A stretch of 64,000 nt of DNA from Auanema rhodensis (Eukaryota; Nematoda; Chromadorea; Rhabditida; Rhabditidae). Positions 53,550 through 62,200 of this stretch are shown here, one piece after another (positions within the stretch are counted from its first letter, which is position 1; each line of letters begins with the position of its first letter). The notes beneath the pieces were generated by a model. That model saw only the letters and a list, made by a program, of their open reading frames with translations, had not been told where the DNA came from and did no database searches. The stretch covers positions 20,654,501-20,718,500 of the forward strand of contig OZ059899.1 in the NCBI GenBank assembly GCA_964057225.1. Direction: 5' to 3'. Both the position numbers and the translations under genes were made by a program.

Positions 53550-55083
53550 CTCTCTTTCACTTTATATCTTTATGTAGACTTATATAACTTATTGTAATCA
53601 TGTAGACAAAATAAACCTTTCTTTCTCGAGTCTTATGTTTACCCATTATGCTCTTTATCTACCGCTACATCTGGAATACTATCACACTCATCTTGTAGGC
53701 TTTATTGGTCTATAGGATCGACGTGAGAGCATAACGGAGCGTGGAGGTTCCACCTCGAACATTTTATCTTGATTTCTTGACTATTTTCTCTTATATGTCG
53801 TTATTTTCAATATTTCATTGAATCTGAATTCTCTTATATCTCTAAACCATCTACTCCATGTCTTAACACAATACGGTGGGGCCAACAACGTTTAAAAGGG
53901 AACAGATGCAAGGACCACTCCTTTTGGAGATGGATATTTTATATTTTTTGAAACTGAAGTTATATTTTCCCGTTTGTTCACAATTTTCTGTCTGTCTGAA
54001 CCCAACAATTTTTATACCCTTGCTGTTAACATCGAATACTCTGTTACCCGAACTCGAAGCATTTTTGAGGACCCTAGGATGAATTAGTGAACAAATTCAC
54101 CTAAGGATATTTTTATTGAGATTTATGCCCACACTTTCTCCTTTTAAGGATTGATTTTGGCTTCGAGGAAAGAATAGCCACGGTTATTTCTTTATTTTTG
54201 TGGATGAAACAATTTTGTGCACCAAATTGAGTTTATTTCATATTTTGCGATCCGGACTATTTTATTTTGCGTTACATTTCTGTTCAGACAACTTTTTGCC
54301 ATTAACATCCAAAAATATTTTGATAACGCATTGAATTTACACGGGAAACCTCACCTAAATGGGAGGAATATTATGAAAAGTGAAATTTAAGATCGCTATA
54401 GTCCGAAAAATCCTGTACAATTTTACGAACTGAATTATTATTAGTGATTGTCTATCAGGTCGTGTTGGCTTAAGCATATCAGTTTGGATTTTCTCCCCTT
54501 ACTATATGTCACCTTCCTCATACCGTTATTGTTGTTTTGAAGCATAAGACTCATTCCTAAACACCATAATTCTTTAAATATAGTTATTGTAATCTTTAGT
54601 CATCTATTCCTAGCCATAATTTTAAAACTAGATTTCTGATCATGATGGGACTACGGTACTCATTCGTTTTCCAAATTGCTTCCTTAAAGAGTAATGCTAT
54701 TACGAATGTACATTATGAAAACCGCTAAAATCCTTTGAACATTTACCAAAGTCCATTTTCGTGGCATTTTCGATCACTCGTGAGTCCAAAAAGATCAGAA
54801 TCGTCAGAAAAAGAAAAAAAAATGGGAATAAGGACTAATGAGATTGCTCAGGCATCAATCAAGTGAGCACTGAACATTTTTGAACATATACAAACTGGTT
54901 GAATTATATACATTTAAGAATATTAAATTGGGAAGCGAACAAAGTCCAAATTTTCATACGGTAGTAGGCGGATCTCTGTTGATGGCCACAACTTAGATTC
55001 ATTCCTCAACGCCGTTATACAAACCAGTTACTCACAGCTTTCTCACCCCTTTTCCAAAACTCCTTATCCATAACATTCATTAA
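53550..55083. other. AT-rich spacer without a recognised gene
   Basis: About 1.5 kb between the array-border fragment and the retroelement frame holds no convincing gene. Visible details are a short dyad GAGGT-tcc-ACCTC at 53744-53756 and a 17-base A/G-only run at 54806-54822 followed by TGGG, which could be a polypurine tract. The 5' LTR and leader of the downstream element should lie here if they are preserved. No sequence in this stretch matches the 170 bases after the pol stop by eye, so LTR limits, primer-binding site and target-site duplication remain undefined. Confidence 0.5.
53610..53615 (+). terminator. Possible polyadenylation signal AATAAA
   Basis: AATAAA lies 60 bases after the TAG of the coding-like fragment, in T-rich sequence. 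A TATATAA-like element (about 53581-53587) lies just before it. That pairing could also be the promoter and poly(A) signal of an LTR, but no matching second LTR was found. Confidence 0.3.
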
Positions 55084-55146
55084 CGTCTCAAAATCCCCCA
55101 CGTTACTAAACACTCAAGGTTTTTCCAAACCAAGAGCGCTACCAAA

Positions 55147-57792
55147 GTGGATAAGCGATTCCGATCAGCTGTACCTCTCAGTACACGAACTGATTTTGAT
55201 CTGCGAGACTCAGCTCCACTCCCCAGAAGCCGAGCTCGCGCGCAGAGCATCGCTATAATCGAAGACGAGCAGAAAGCCGAGCACAAAACCGACAAATTCT
55301 TTACTCCTCGTGCAGGCACTTATTCACCTACTGAACGATTAAGCGACGAGGATTACGTACCACCAGGAGGAGAAGAAACATCCGTCATAGTGGAAGAACA
55401 AACACCAGTTACTGCTAAAAAGGTACGCTCCTCTAATTCAAATAAAAATAAGAAAAATAAAAATAAAAACTCAAGCAATTCGGACGCATCTCTCTCTCTG
55501 TCCATCCCTGAACCAACAGTTTCACCTTCAGTGGCCACTACTAGTGCAGGCGGTTTACAAACTTTTAAAAACATAGTTTCTGATCTCTTCAATCGTTCAC
55601 CAAAAGATCGAAACTTGAACACCAGTCACACGAATAGATACTCGTCGGTTCCAAACATTAATTCATCTCCCATACAACCACCCGAACATACACATCTTGC
55701 TATTACTGATAACCAAACTTCAACCCCAATTTTACCAAATACAACAACAGGAAGTTCAAAAGCACCAAACCAACCCAGCCGCTCAGTACACACAACCCCT
55801 GTGTCTGAGAACTCATTAACAACAGGCAGAGTGATAAAAATGCCATCTGCCCGTACAAGTAATATAGCAACTGAACCCTCTTTACCTGGGGCAGGGAAAA
55901 CTACCATAGCGCAAGCCTTGTTATCACCCTACTGCCCAACTTATGATGGCAGTCGCAACTTTCGAGATTTCACGGCTAAATTCAACCTATTTGCCAACGC
56001 TGTAGGTCTGGTAATCCCGGAGAGATTAGCCCTCCTACCTTTGCTTCTTAAAAACGAAGCAGCGGAAGAAGCGTACAGGCAAGTACCTAAACAATTAAAA
56101 ACCACCGGTTCATGGAATGACCTGTTAAGAGCTTTAACATCTAAGCTGTGTCCTGAATATAATCAGGACCCCGCGCTGATCAATCTCCAAAATACAACCC
56201 AAGGAGATCTGACAATTGACGCTTACGCTCAATCACTGAGAACGATTGCACTAAGCGCTTTTGCCACGGATGACCCTCACAAAGATCACATATTAAGATC
56301 AACTTTCCTCAGAGGACTGAAAAATACTCTGAAACCAGCTGTGATTCGAGCGAAGCCAAAATCCTTCACGGATGCGATTGAGGCTGCTCGCTGGGAAGAA
56401 TCAATAATGAACCAGACAACAGACACGCAGTCCATGCTAGTCAATGCTGTAAACAAAGCACTAGCTCCTTTCGCGCGCACAAACGAGAGACGAGATAACC
56501 GAAATTTCGATCGTAATTATCCACGTGATAACCAAAACAATAAAAATTATCATAATTATCAAAATTATCAGAAAAATAAAAACTTTTCAAAATATAATAA
56601 CAACCAAAATCGTAACGGCTCTTTTGCTACTTATCGCCGTAACAATAATTATGAACGAAATTCGGGACGATTTAATAACAACTGGCATTCAAACAATTTT
56701 AATCCTTCAAACAATAATAGAAGAGGAAGGACTAATGAACATAACGGACAAAGAAGAGTCCATTTTAACAATCAAAGAGATCAATCAAGAGGACGAGATA
56801 GAAGCACATCACGAATTAACTCTGTGACCCTTTCACCGTTATCACTAACGGTTGTAATGGCAATCACAGTAGCAATTTTCCTGCCATGTGTAACTTCATA
56901 TCAAATTTGCACAAAAGCAACTGGAGGAGCCTTATTAGTTCCACCAGTAGTAAAGAAATGTAAATTAACAGAAACAAATCATGTGCTACGTACACAAATC
57001 CATCTATACACGCGAAACCACACGGCACACGAGTGGGACGCGTGGCGCTGCTCGAAGGAAGTACACAAGCTGTGTGTACGCGATTTGTTATTCCTCCGCG
57101 ACACAAACAGAACAATCGATAGGGTGCAGCCTATAGCGGCGCACGAGTGCAGGCAGGCGATTCGCGATCGCAAATGGAATAACATGGAGCTGGAGAGAAT
57201 CGATAGTATAGCACAAGCAACCCCAGAGCCCTCCTATGATCCGGCGCGCGCGTTTAGCCGCGACGAGTGCGAGGAGCGGCCGCGTTTAGTACTAGAGCGC
57301 GGAGTCATGACCCGCATGCCCGATGATACAATATTATCCAATTTAATACTAAACACTGAAGGTTGTAGTGCTCATCATGGTAATTGCAAATCAAATACAT
57401 CAATAATTATATGGGATACCCAAACATCGGATTCCCGTTGTAATTATATCGATATGCATTACTACGATGCTATAATAAGCAAAGAAACCATTCTGATTCC
57501 AAGTACACAATCAGCGCTTATCCTTTCGAGTAAAATAACACCAAAACCAATTGCATCCTGCTTTAGACAACCAGCATTCCATACAACATCAGGAAATTAT
57601 ATAACATTCCCCAAATATCCTAATGATAACAATATCACACTCCTAATTGAACGAGAATTTAAGAAATTTCCGTTCAAAAGACCTAAACGCGCAACTTCTA
57701 CAAAATGCTCATTCCCATTCGATCAGGATAGAATAAATGATGTTGAAGATTTTGAAACGTACACGCTTCGAATTTGCCCATATCCATTTTGA
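55147..57792 (+). CDS. gag: Gag (capsid and nucleocapsid-like) fused to N-terminal Env-like ectodomain
   Basis: Numbering residues from 55147: 1-235 are low-complexity, rich in Ser, Thr, Pro and Asn. About 258-430 form a Ty3/gypsy-type Gag capsid domain, beginning around PTYDGSRNFRDF and running through the helices containing LRGLKNTLKP. About 448-555 are basic and Asn/Arg-rich, as expected for RNA binding, but no CCHC knuckle is present. Residues 565-582 are a hydrophobic signal-like segment. About 586-881 look like a secreted ectodomain, with many spaced cysteines, N-glycosylation sequons (NHT, NRT, NTS, NIT) and RPKR at 845-848. Translation start is unresolved: codon 55147 is GTG, the frame opens after TAA at 55081, and the first in-frame ATG is 55840, just upstream of the capsid. 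The frame ends in TGA but reopens at once in the same frame, so the stop is probably a disabling mutation. Capsid assignment is firm; Env assignment rests on general features. Confidence 0.8.
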   Translation: MDKRFRSAVPLSTRTDFDLRDSAPLPRSRARAQSIAIIEDEQKAEHKTDKFFTPRAGTYSPTERLSDEDYVPPGGEETSVIVEEQTPVTAKKVRSSNSNKNKKNKNKNSSNSDASLSLSIPEPTVSPSVATTSAGGLQTFKNIVSDLFNRSPKDRNLNTSHTNRYSSVPNINSSPIQPPEHTHLAITDNQTSTPILPNTTTGSSKAPNQPSRSVHTTPVSENSLTTGRVIKMPSARTSNIATEPSLPGAGKTTIAQALLSPYCPTYDGSRNFRDFTAKFNLFANAVGLVIPERLALLPLLLKNEAAEEAYRQVPKQLKTTGSWNDLLRALTSKLCPEYNQDPALINLQNTTQGDLTIDAYAQSLRTIALSAFATDDPHKDHILRSTFLRGLKNTLKPAVIRAKPKSFTDAIEAARWEESIMNQTTDTQSMLVNAVNKALAPFARTNERRDNRNFDRNYPRDNQNNKNYHNYQNYQKNKNFSKYNNNQNRNGSFATYRRNNNYERNSGRFNNNWHSNNFNPSNNNRRGRTNEHNGQRRVHFNNQRDQSRGRDRSTSRINSVTLSPLSLTVVMAITVAIFLPCVTSYQICTKATGGALLVPPVVKKCKLTETNHVLRTQIHLYTRNHTAHEWDAWRCSKEVHKLCVRDLLFLRDTNRTIDRVQPIAAHECRQAIRDRKWNNMELERIDSIAQATPEPSYDPARAFSRDECEERPRLVLERGVMTRMPDDTILSNLILNTEGCSAHHGNCKSNTSIIIWDTQTSDSRCNYIDMHYYDAIISKETILIPSTQSALILSSKITPKPIASCFRQPAFHTTSGNYITFPKYPNDNNITLLIEREFKKFPFKRPKRATSTKCSFPFDQDRINDVEDFETYTLRICPYPF
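57679..57690 (+). other. Furin-type cleavage motif RPKR in the Env-like region
   Basis: AGA CCT AAA CGC encodes Arg-Pro-Lys-Arg, matching the proprotein convertase consensus R-X-K/R-R, within a basic stretch (KRPKR) and followed by Ala-Thr-Ser. It lies after the glycosylated N-terminal part and before the rest of the Env-like module, where surface and transmembrane subunits of retroviral envelopes are usually separated. A short consensus can occur by chance. Confidence 0.5.
57790..57792 (+). other. In-frame TGA interrupting the polyprotein
   Basis: The TGA ends the Gag-Env frame, but the next codons in the same frame (AGA CCA CTT ATG) stay open for a further 250-odd codons. The context TTT TGA AGA does not match a readthrough context I know, so a point mutation is the simplest explanation. 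Spacing between the two frame segments is nine bases. Confidence 0.7.
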
Positions 57793-57801
57793 AGACCACT
57801 T

Positions 57802-58560
57802 ATGAGTAATCCAGGAATTACACAAATTATTCCTCTAATTAAAGGAAGACGTATGGTAGACCCTACATATTCCTTGAAAGAATGGATAATAGCCCATCGT
57901 GAAAATTTTGAATTTTTCTTTAAAATTCAAATTTATGAGAAATCTTTTAGACATTTTCTCAAACAATATGATTTTCGTGATAAAGACGAAGCCATTTTAC
58001 AATATGTTGCTCAAAGAGAATTAGCTTTAGCTACTAAAGCTGGAATATCTTATTTAACATCCAGGCAACTTCTTCAACAAATATCAGATCGTTTGACCGT
58101 TATTGAATTTGATCGGTTAATTCGTACAAAAGAAGGCACTTATCGAGAGCGTGCTGAAACTATTGCTCTTGATTTAGCCAATACACCAGTTATAATTGAA
58201 GAAAAATTAACAGTTCCATCAAGACAAGAAATATTAAAAGCATTCGTAAAAATGCCACCAATAAGGAAACAATTATTAACTGATCAAGAAGAAAGAAACA
58301 GCAAATTTATAAAAGATACAATTGACCTTGTACATGAGCTAAAAACTCTCGTTACGCTTAGAAGAAATAAAACAGCAGCTGATATTGATGACATAAAATT
58401 TATAAACCTTCATCTTCACGAATGTTTGTACTTGATACTGATAAATTGTTCTATGACATCAAGAATAATTTTGGAATACCAATTGGACCACATCCCAAGC
58501 TCAAAGAGCCCAACAACATCTCTAAGGACTTATTATTGGAAATATTTTTACCACAACTAA
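57802..58560 (+). CDS. Charged helical segment of the Env-like region (polyprotein fragment)
   Basis: This frame continues the Gag-Env frame after the TGA. It encodes about 200 residues of predominantly helical, Lys/Arg/Glu/Leu-rich sequence (for example EWIIAHRENFEFFF and SRQEILKAFVKMPPIRKQLL) with almost no cysteine and no sequons until near its end. I do not recognise a family. It is unlike the Cys-rich part before it, and it could be a long helical domain of the membrane subunit, a matrix-like protein, or an acquired segment. The last roughly 40 codons (after about 58440) are probably out-of-frame readthrough, because the sensible continuation is in the -1 frame starting by 58422. The DNA is AT-rich compared with the GC-rich pockets on either side. 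Confidence 0.6.
   Translation: MSNPGITQIIPLIKGRRMVDPTYSLKEWIIAHRENFEFFFKIQIYEKSFRHFLKQYDFRDKDEAILQYVAQRELALATKAGISYLTSRQLLQQISDRLTVIEFDRLIRTKEGTYRERAETIALDLANTPVIIEEKLTVPSRQEILKAFVKMPPIRKQLLTDQEERNSKFIKDTIDLVHELKTLVTLRRNKTAADIDDIKFINLHLHECLYLILINCSMTSRIILEYQLDHIPSSKSPTTSLRTYYWKYFYHN
58392..58445 (+). other. Frame change (-1) within the Env-like region
   Basis: Before this point frame 1 carries the continuous protein; after it the plausible protein is in frame 3, which is closed upstream by two TGA codons at 58386-58391. Both frames are open together from 58392 to 58557. No canonical X XXY YYZ slippery heptamer in the frame-1 register is visible in the overlap. A one-base indel or a sequence error is therefore more likely than programmed frameshifting. 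Confidence 0.6.
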
Positions 58561-59159
58561 ACGATAATATTTTGCCTAATACATCTAGTAGAATATCATC
58601 AGAACAGTTAAAAAGATTAATGACAGAGAAAATCCAACTTAAATCGTTGCAAACCACGACGCGTGCGCCAAGCAACGCGGCAGGCGGCGCGGCCGAGATG
58701 GCAGCCCTCCCTATAATCGATCGTGAGGCGCTGATCACAACAGATCCCGCAATACTGCCGCAAACATCTACAAGCCCTCGGGCAGCCGCAACAACTACCG
58801 CGCGCGCGCCTTCATCGATGGCCCAGCCCGAAACAACGGCGCGCCATACAACCGCAACGACAACCGCGCGCGCAACAATATCGACCCGCGCGCCGCCAAC
58901 TACTATACTCTACGCTGTTCATCAAGATCAACAAATTCCAATAATGGAAGAAACAACATATACACCAATATCCTTGATTCGTAAACATAGAGCATCATCA
59001 ACGCCTACAGCCACCGATATAGAGTCTGTACAGGCTAATGCTCAATACATTGCCACAAAAATTGACTCCGAACAACAGTTTCGCCAAAACATAACAAGCA
59101 GAATTGCACAAGATCATTTGCAATATGCTACAACTATGATTCAAGAAGAACTGCAGTAA
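58422..59159 (+). CDS. Env-like region: mucin-like Ala/Thr/Pro segment and helical stalk (polyprotein fragment)
   Basis: Three parts are visible. Residues 1-77 are a helical continuation of the preceding segment with one sequon (NTS). About 78-163 are an Ala/Thr/Pro/Arg-rich, low-complexity stretch with repeated TTxRAP-like units, which looks like a mucin-type, O-glycosylatable spacer. About 185-245 are a Gln/Ala-rich helical stretch with sequon NIT that could form a coiled-coil stalk. The frame ends with TAA at 59157-59159, yet the same frame is open on the other side into the next segment, so this stop is probably another lesion. The ATG at 58422 is only the first Met of the frame and need not be a start. 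Codon use in the mucin-like part is strikingly GC-rich. Confidence 0.6.
   Translation: MFVLDTDKLFYDIKNNFGIPIGPHPKLKEPNNISKDLLLEIFLPQLNDNILPNTSSRISSEQLKRLMTEKIQLKSLQTTTRAPSNAAGGAAEMAALPIIDREALITTDPAILPQTSTSPRAAATTTARAPSSMAQPETTARHTTATTTARATISTRAPPTTILYAVHQDQQIPIMEETTYTPISLIRKHRASSTPTATDIESVQANAQYIATKIDSEQQFRQNITSRIAQDHLQYATTMIQEELQ
59157..59159 (+). other. In-frame TAA interrupting the Env-like to Pol frame
   Basis: The TAA separates two segments of the same frame. The next 31 codons (59160-59252) before the first ATG are open and continue helical sequence, so the reading frame of the following Pol segment really begins at 59160. CTG CAG TAA CAT is not a known efficient readthrough context. 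Confidence 0.65.
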
Positions 59160-59252
59160 CATTTTAAAGAGTCATACGAATCAATATGTGAGATCCAAAA
59201 TAGGTATCTTGAATTATGGAGATCAATTTTACAAATTGAACCAACAATAGCT

Positions 59253-62200
59253 ATGCGTACAATACTGGGAAGAGAAGATATAGCCGCAAGATTTGTAGGC
59301 AGCGAGATATTACACATACATGTTTGCCCGGTAGTATTACAAAAGACTATATATCACAATCACACTGTGAATGACACATGTTATCTCGAAACTCCAGTAT
59401 TAACACAAGAAGGACAATTACTGTTTGCCGCACCAGGATCGAAAGACCTATTACCTCATGGTAAAGAAATTAACTGTGATCACGTACCAACAGACGTATG
59501 GTCAACAGACGGTGAATGGAAAGGAATTAATGGTACTGTAGACGTCAGTCTCATATCCATGTGGGACGGACTTCATCATGAAAAGATCACGCCACTAAAA
59601 TTCACCGGAGCACACTTATACACCAACTTATCATCTCGAGTGTACTCAATGACAACAGCCATTGCTTATGGTGCTAGTTTAGCATCGATTCGTCAAAATC
59701 ACGTGCTTCACACAATTCATCATGATCCAAAAATATCATCAGCATTCAGCATATTGAAGAAAAGTAGTGATTACATCTCCAAAGCCAATGAATTCACCAA
59801 AAGTACATGGAATTCTTTTGTCGATACAATAGCAGGAACGATTGAACGAACACTCATCACTATTGGAGCAATTACAATTATTGTAGTTATACTGATCGTA
59901 CTAGCCTTTGTTGCGAAAATATATTTCTTCAAACCAATAGGCATGCAAGTCATGCATATCGAACTCCGAGATCAAACCAACGATCTTCCCACATATGAAG
60001 AAACATTAGAGCTAGTAAGTCAACCTGATCAGCCAATACCAAGGAACATAATGAAACAGTACTATCCATCGTTTCTCACTTTAGTTCCACTAGCTATGCC
60101 CATAGTTTATTCAGTTTCCAATCGCAAAGACCAAACTCTACCACTGCTATTGATGACTGTTAACGATAGACTAATCCTAACTCTTTGGGATTCAGGATCA
60201 TCGATTAGTTATATCAGACTCTCGACATTACATTACTTAACTTTGAATGATTTTGTAAAAAAGGATAAATCAGTTGCAACGACAGCAAACGGATCAGCAT
60301 TTCGATTTCTGGGAACAATTGATTTAACCGTAGAAATCGCTGGATATGAAATAGATCATACATTCTTCATTTCAAGAGATGAAGACTGTCCATCACCAGC
60401 ATTAATTGGATTAGATTTTATGAAAACACTCGACCGTCAAAATATCGGTATGAAACTTCGACCATTCAAACAAACGTTAGAAATCGGAAACCGCGTAGTA
60501 CCGTTAGCCAATGGAAATAACGGGAATATTAGAAAAACATCATTTGTCATTAATTTGATAAACTTAAATCCACAATGTATCTTTCCTCATCAGACCTGTA
60601 GAATACCAGTAAGGTTAGCTGAACCCATATCACACAACGAAGTCGCCATGCTACAACCCGATGAAGAAAAGACGATATCTACCACCTACGAAACAGCATT
60701 TCGAGACGTCAATTCAATTACCATGACATTCAAAAACAACACTGATCATCCTATAGATCTATCACCCGGAAACATTATTGACAAAGCAAAAATAGGCGTA
60801 CTGCCACAATACGAGATCTTTACGACCGAACACAACCCAGACTATATACCACCTGAAGCGGATTGGGAAAATAAATTACCTCATTTCCCTCAGGACTTTA
60901 TGAACGATCTTGATTTAAAAGACGCCGACCTAACTAAAGAACAAAAAGATCTTCTTCAGCTTTGTATTCTCCGTAATAGAGATGCATTTTTAAATGAGGA
61001 TAAACAAATAGGACTATTTAAAGGACCTGTAGAGCATTCAATACCTCTAAGAACAGATATGGACATGCCTAGACCGCGTATAACGCGTATCCCTATAGGC
61101 AAACAAGAAGAAGTCGAAAGACAGGTACAGGAGATGCTGAAGCAAAATATAATTGAACCATCCACATCTCTTTTCAATAGTCCTGTAGTTTTAGTCAAAA
61201 AGAAAGATGAAACATTCCGTTTCGTAACCGATTTCCGTGCTCTAAATAACGTCACTCGCAAGCAAACGTACATCATACCTAACATCTCTGACATTGTCGA
61301 TATGGCAGCCGGATCACAATATTTTTCTAACTTTGATTTAGTATCCGGATTCTTCCAAATAGCATTAAAGAAATCAGATCGACCATTAACAGCATTTACA
61401 ACAAACACCGGTACTTATCAATATAGAAGGATGCCTATGGGGTTATGTGGAGCGCCACATACCTTTCAAACAGCAGTACGATACCTTCAAAGCCGATGTA
61501 AATGCCGACTCTTTGTTTATTTGGATGATCTACTCGTTATATCAGACACTGCAGAACAACATCTTGACGATATAGCTGAGATTCTCAGAGAAGTAAAGAA
61601 ATTAGGCATGAAAATAAAACTCAAGAAATGCGCTTTTGCAAGACCTGAAGTAAAATTTCTTGGTTTAATTGTCGGAAGAGATGGGGTCAAACCAGATCCA
61701 CAGAAAGTCTCCGCCATTCAAGACTATCCTGCTCCAAAGTCACCTACAGGAGTAAGAGCATTTTTGGGAATGGTAGGATTCTTTCGGAAATTTATTAAGG
61801 ATTTTGCACACATCGCAAGCCCTTTATACGACCTTACAAAACTTGATATGGAATTTCAATGGAATGACAAAAGTCAACAAGCTGTTGATACACTAAAAAG
61901 AAAATTGATCCAAGCACCGGTCTTAAAACCACCAAGATCAGACCGTATGTTCATTATAGAAAGTGACGGTAGTAATATCGCAGTGGGAGCAGTGTTATTA
62001 CAACCTGAAGATCCCAATGAACCACTCAAAAACTTACATCCAATTGCATTTGCAAGCCGTAAACTTGTAAAAGCAGAACGTAACTATGCTCCTATTGAAA
62101 TAGAAGCGTTAGGACTCGTATACGCTTTAGCTCAGTTTCGAACATATATACTTGGATCACATACAATCTGTATCACAGACCATCGACCATTAACAAGCTT

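Larger units (their letters stand above)
56857..57792 (+). other. Env-like ectodomain, N-terminal part, with signal-like segment
   Basis: An in-frame ATG at 56857 falls within the hydrophobic run SLTVVMAITVAIFLPCVTS, which resembles a signal peptide or signal anchor followed by YQIC. The remaining roughly 300 residues contain spaced Cys pairs (for example WRCSKEVHKLC and EGCSAHHGNC) and at least four sequons, typical of an extracellular glycoprotein. The RPKR motif near its end would split a surface-like from a membrane-proximal part. The ATG could serve a spliced subgenomic mRNA, or the segment could be released from a Gag-Env-Pol precursor; the sequence does not decide. I cannot assign it to a named fusogen class. 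Confidence 0.6.

Noticed and set aside
53742..53760. tRNA primer-binding site starting TGGAGG
   Set aside because: Its reverse complement does not fit a tRNA 3' end: the spacing from TTCGA to CCA is five bases too short and the T-stem does not pair. No LTR end is established next to it.
53876..54082. 68-codon frame in the spacer
   Set aside because: It starts with GTG, lies in AT-rich DNA, has hydrophobic low-complexity content and no recognisable domain.
54806..54830. Polypurine tract followed by TGGG as an LTR start
   Set aside because: The purine run is real, but no second copy of the following sequence occurs after pol, so an LTR start cannot be supported.
55888..55908. Walker A (P-loop)-like GAGKTT in the Gag leader
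   Set aside because: It sits in low-complexity sequence just before the capsid domain with no NTPase fold or Walker B around it; chance match.
58392..58560. Programmed -1 frameshift
   Set aside because: The geometry is right (frame 1 to frame 3 with an overlap), but no X XXY YYZ slippery heptamer is in register, and the site is within Env and not at a Gag-Pol boundary; an indel is simpler.
60956..61408. 150-codon open frame on the - strand inside pol
   Set aside because: It is antisense to the conserved reverse transcriptase coding sequence and is a shadow of it; the other - strand frames in the element are the same kind.
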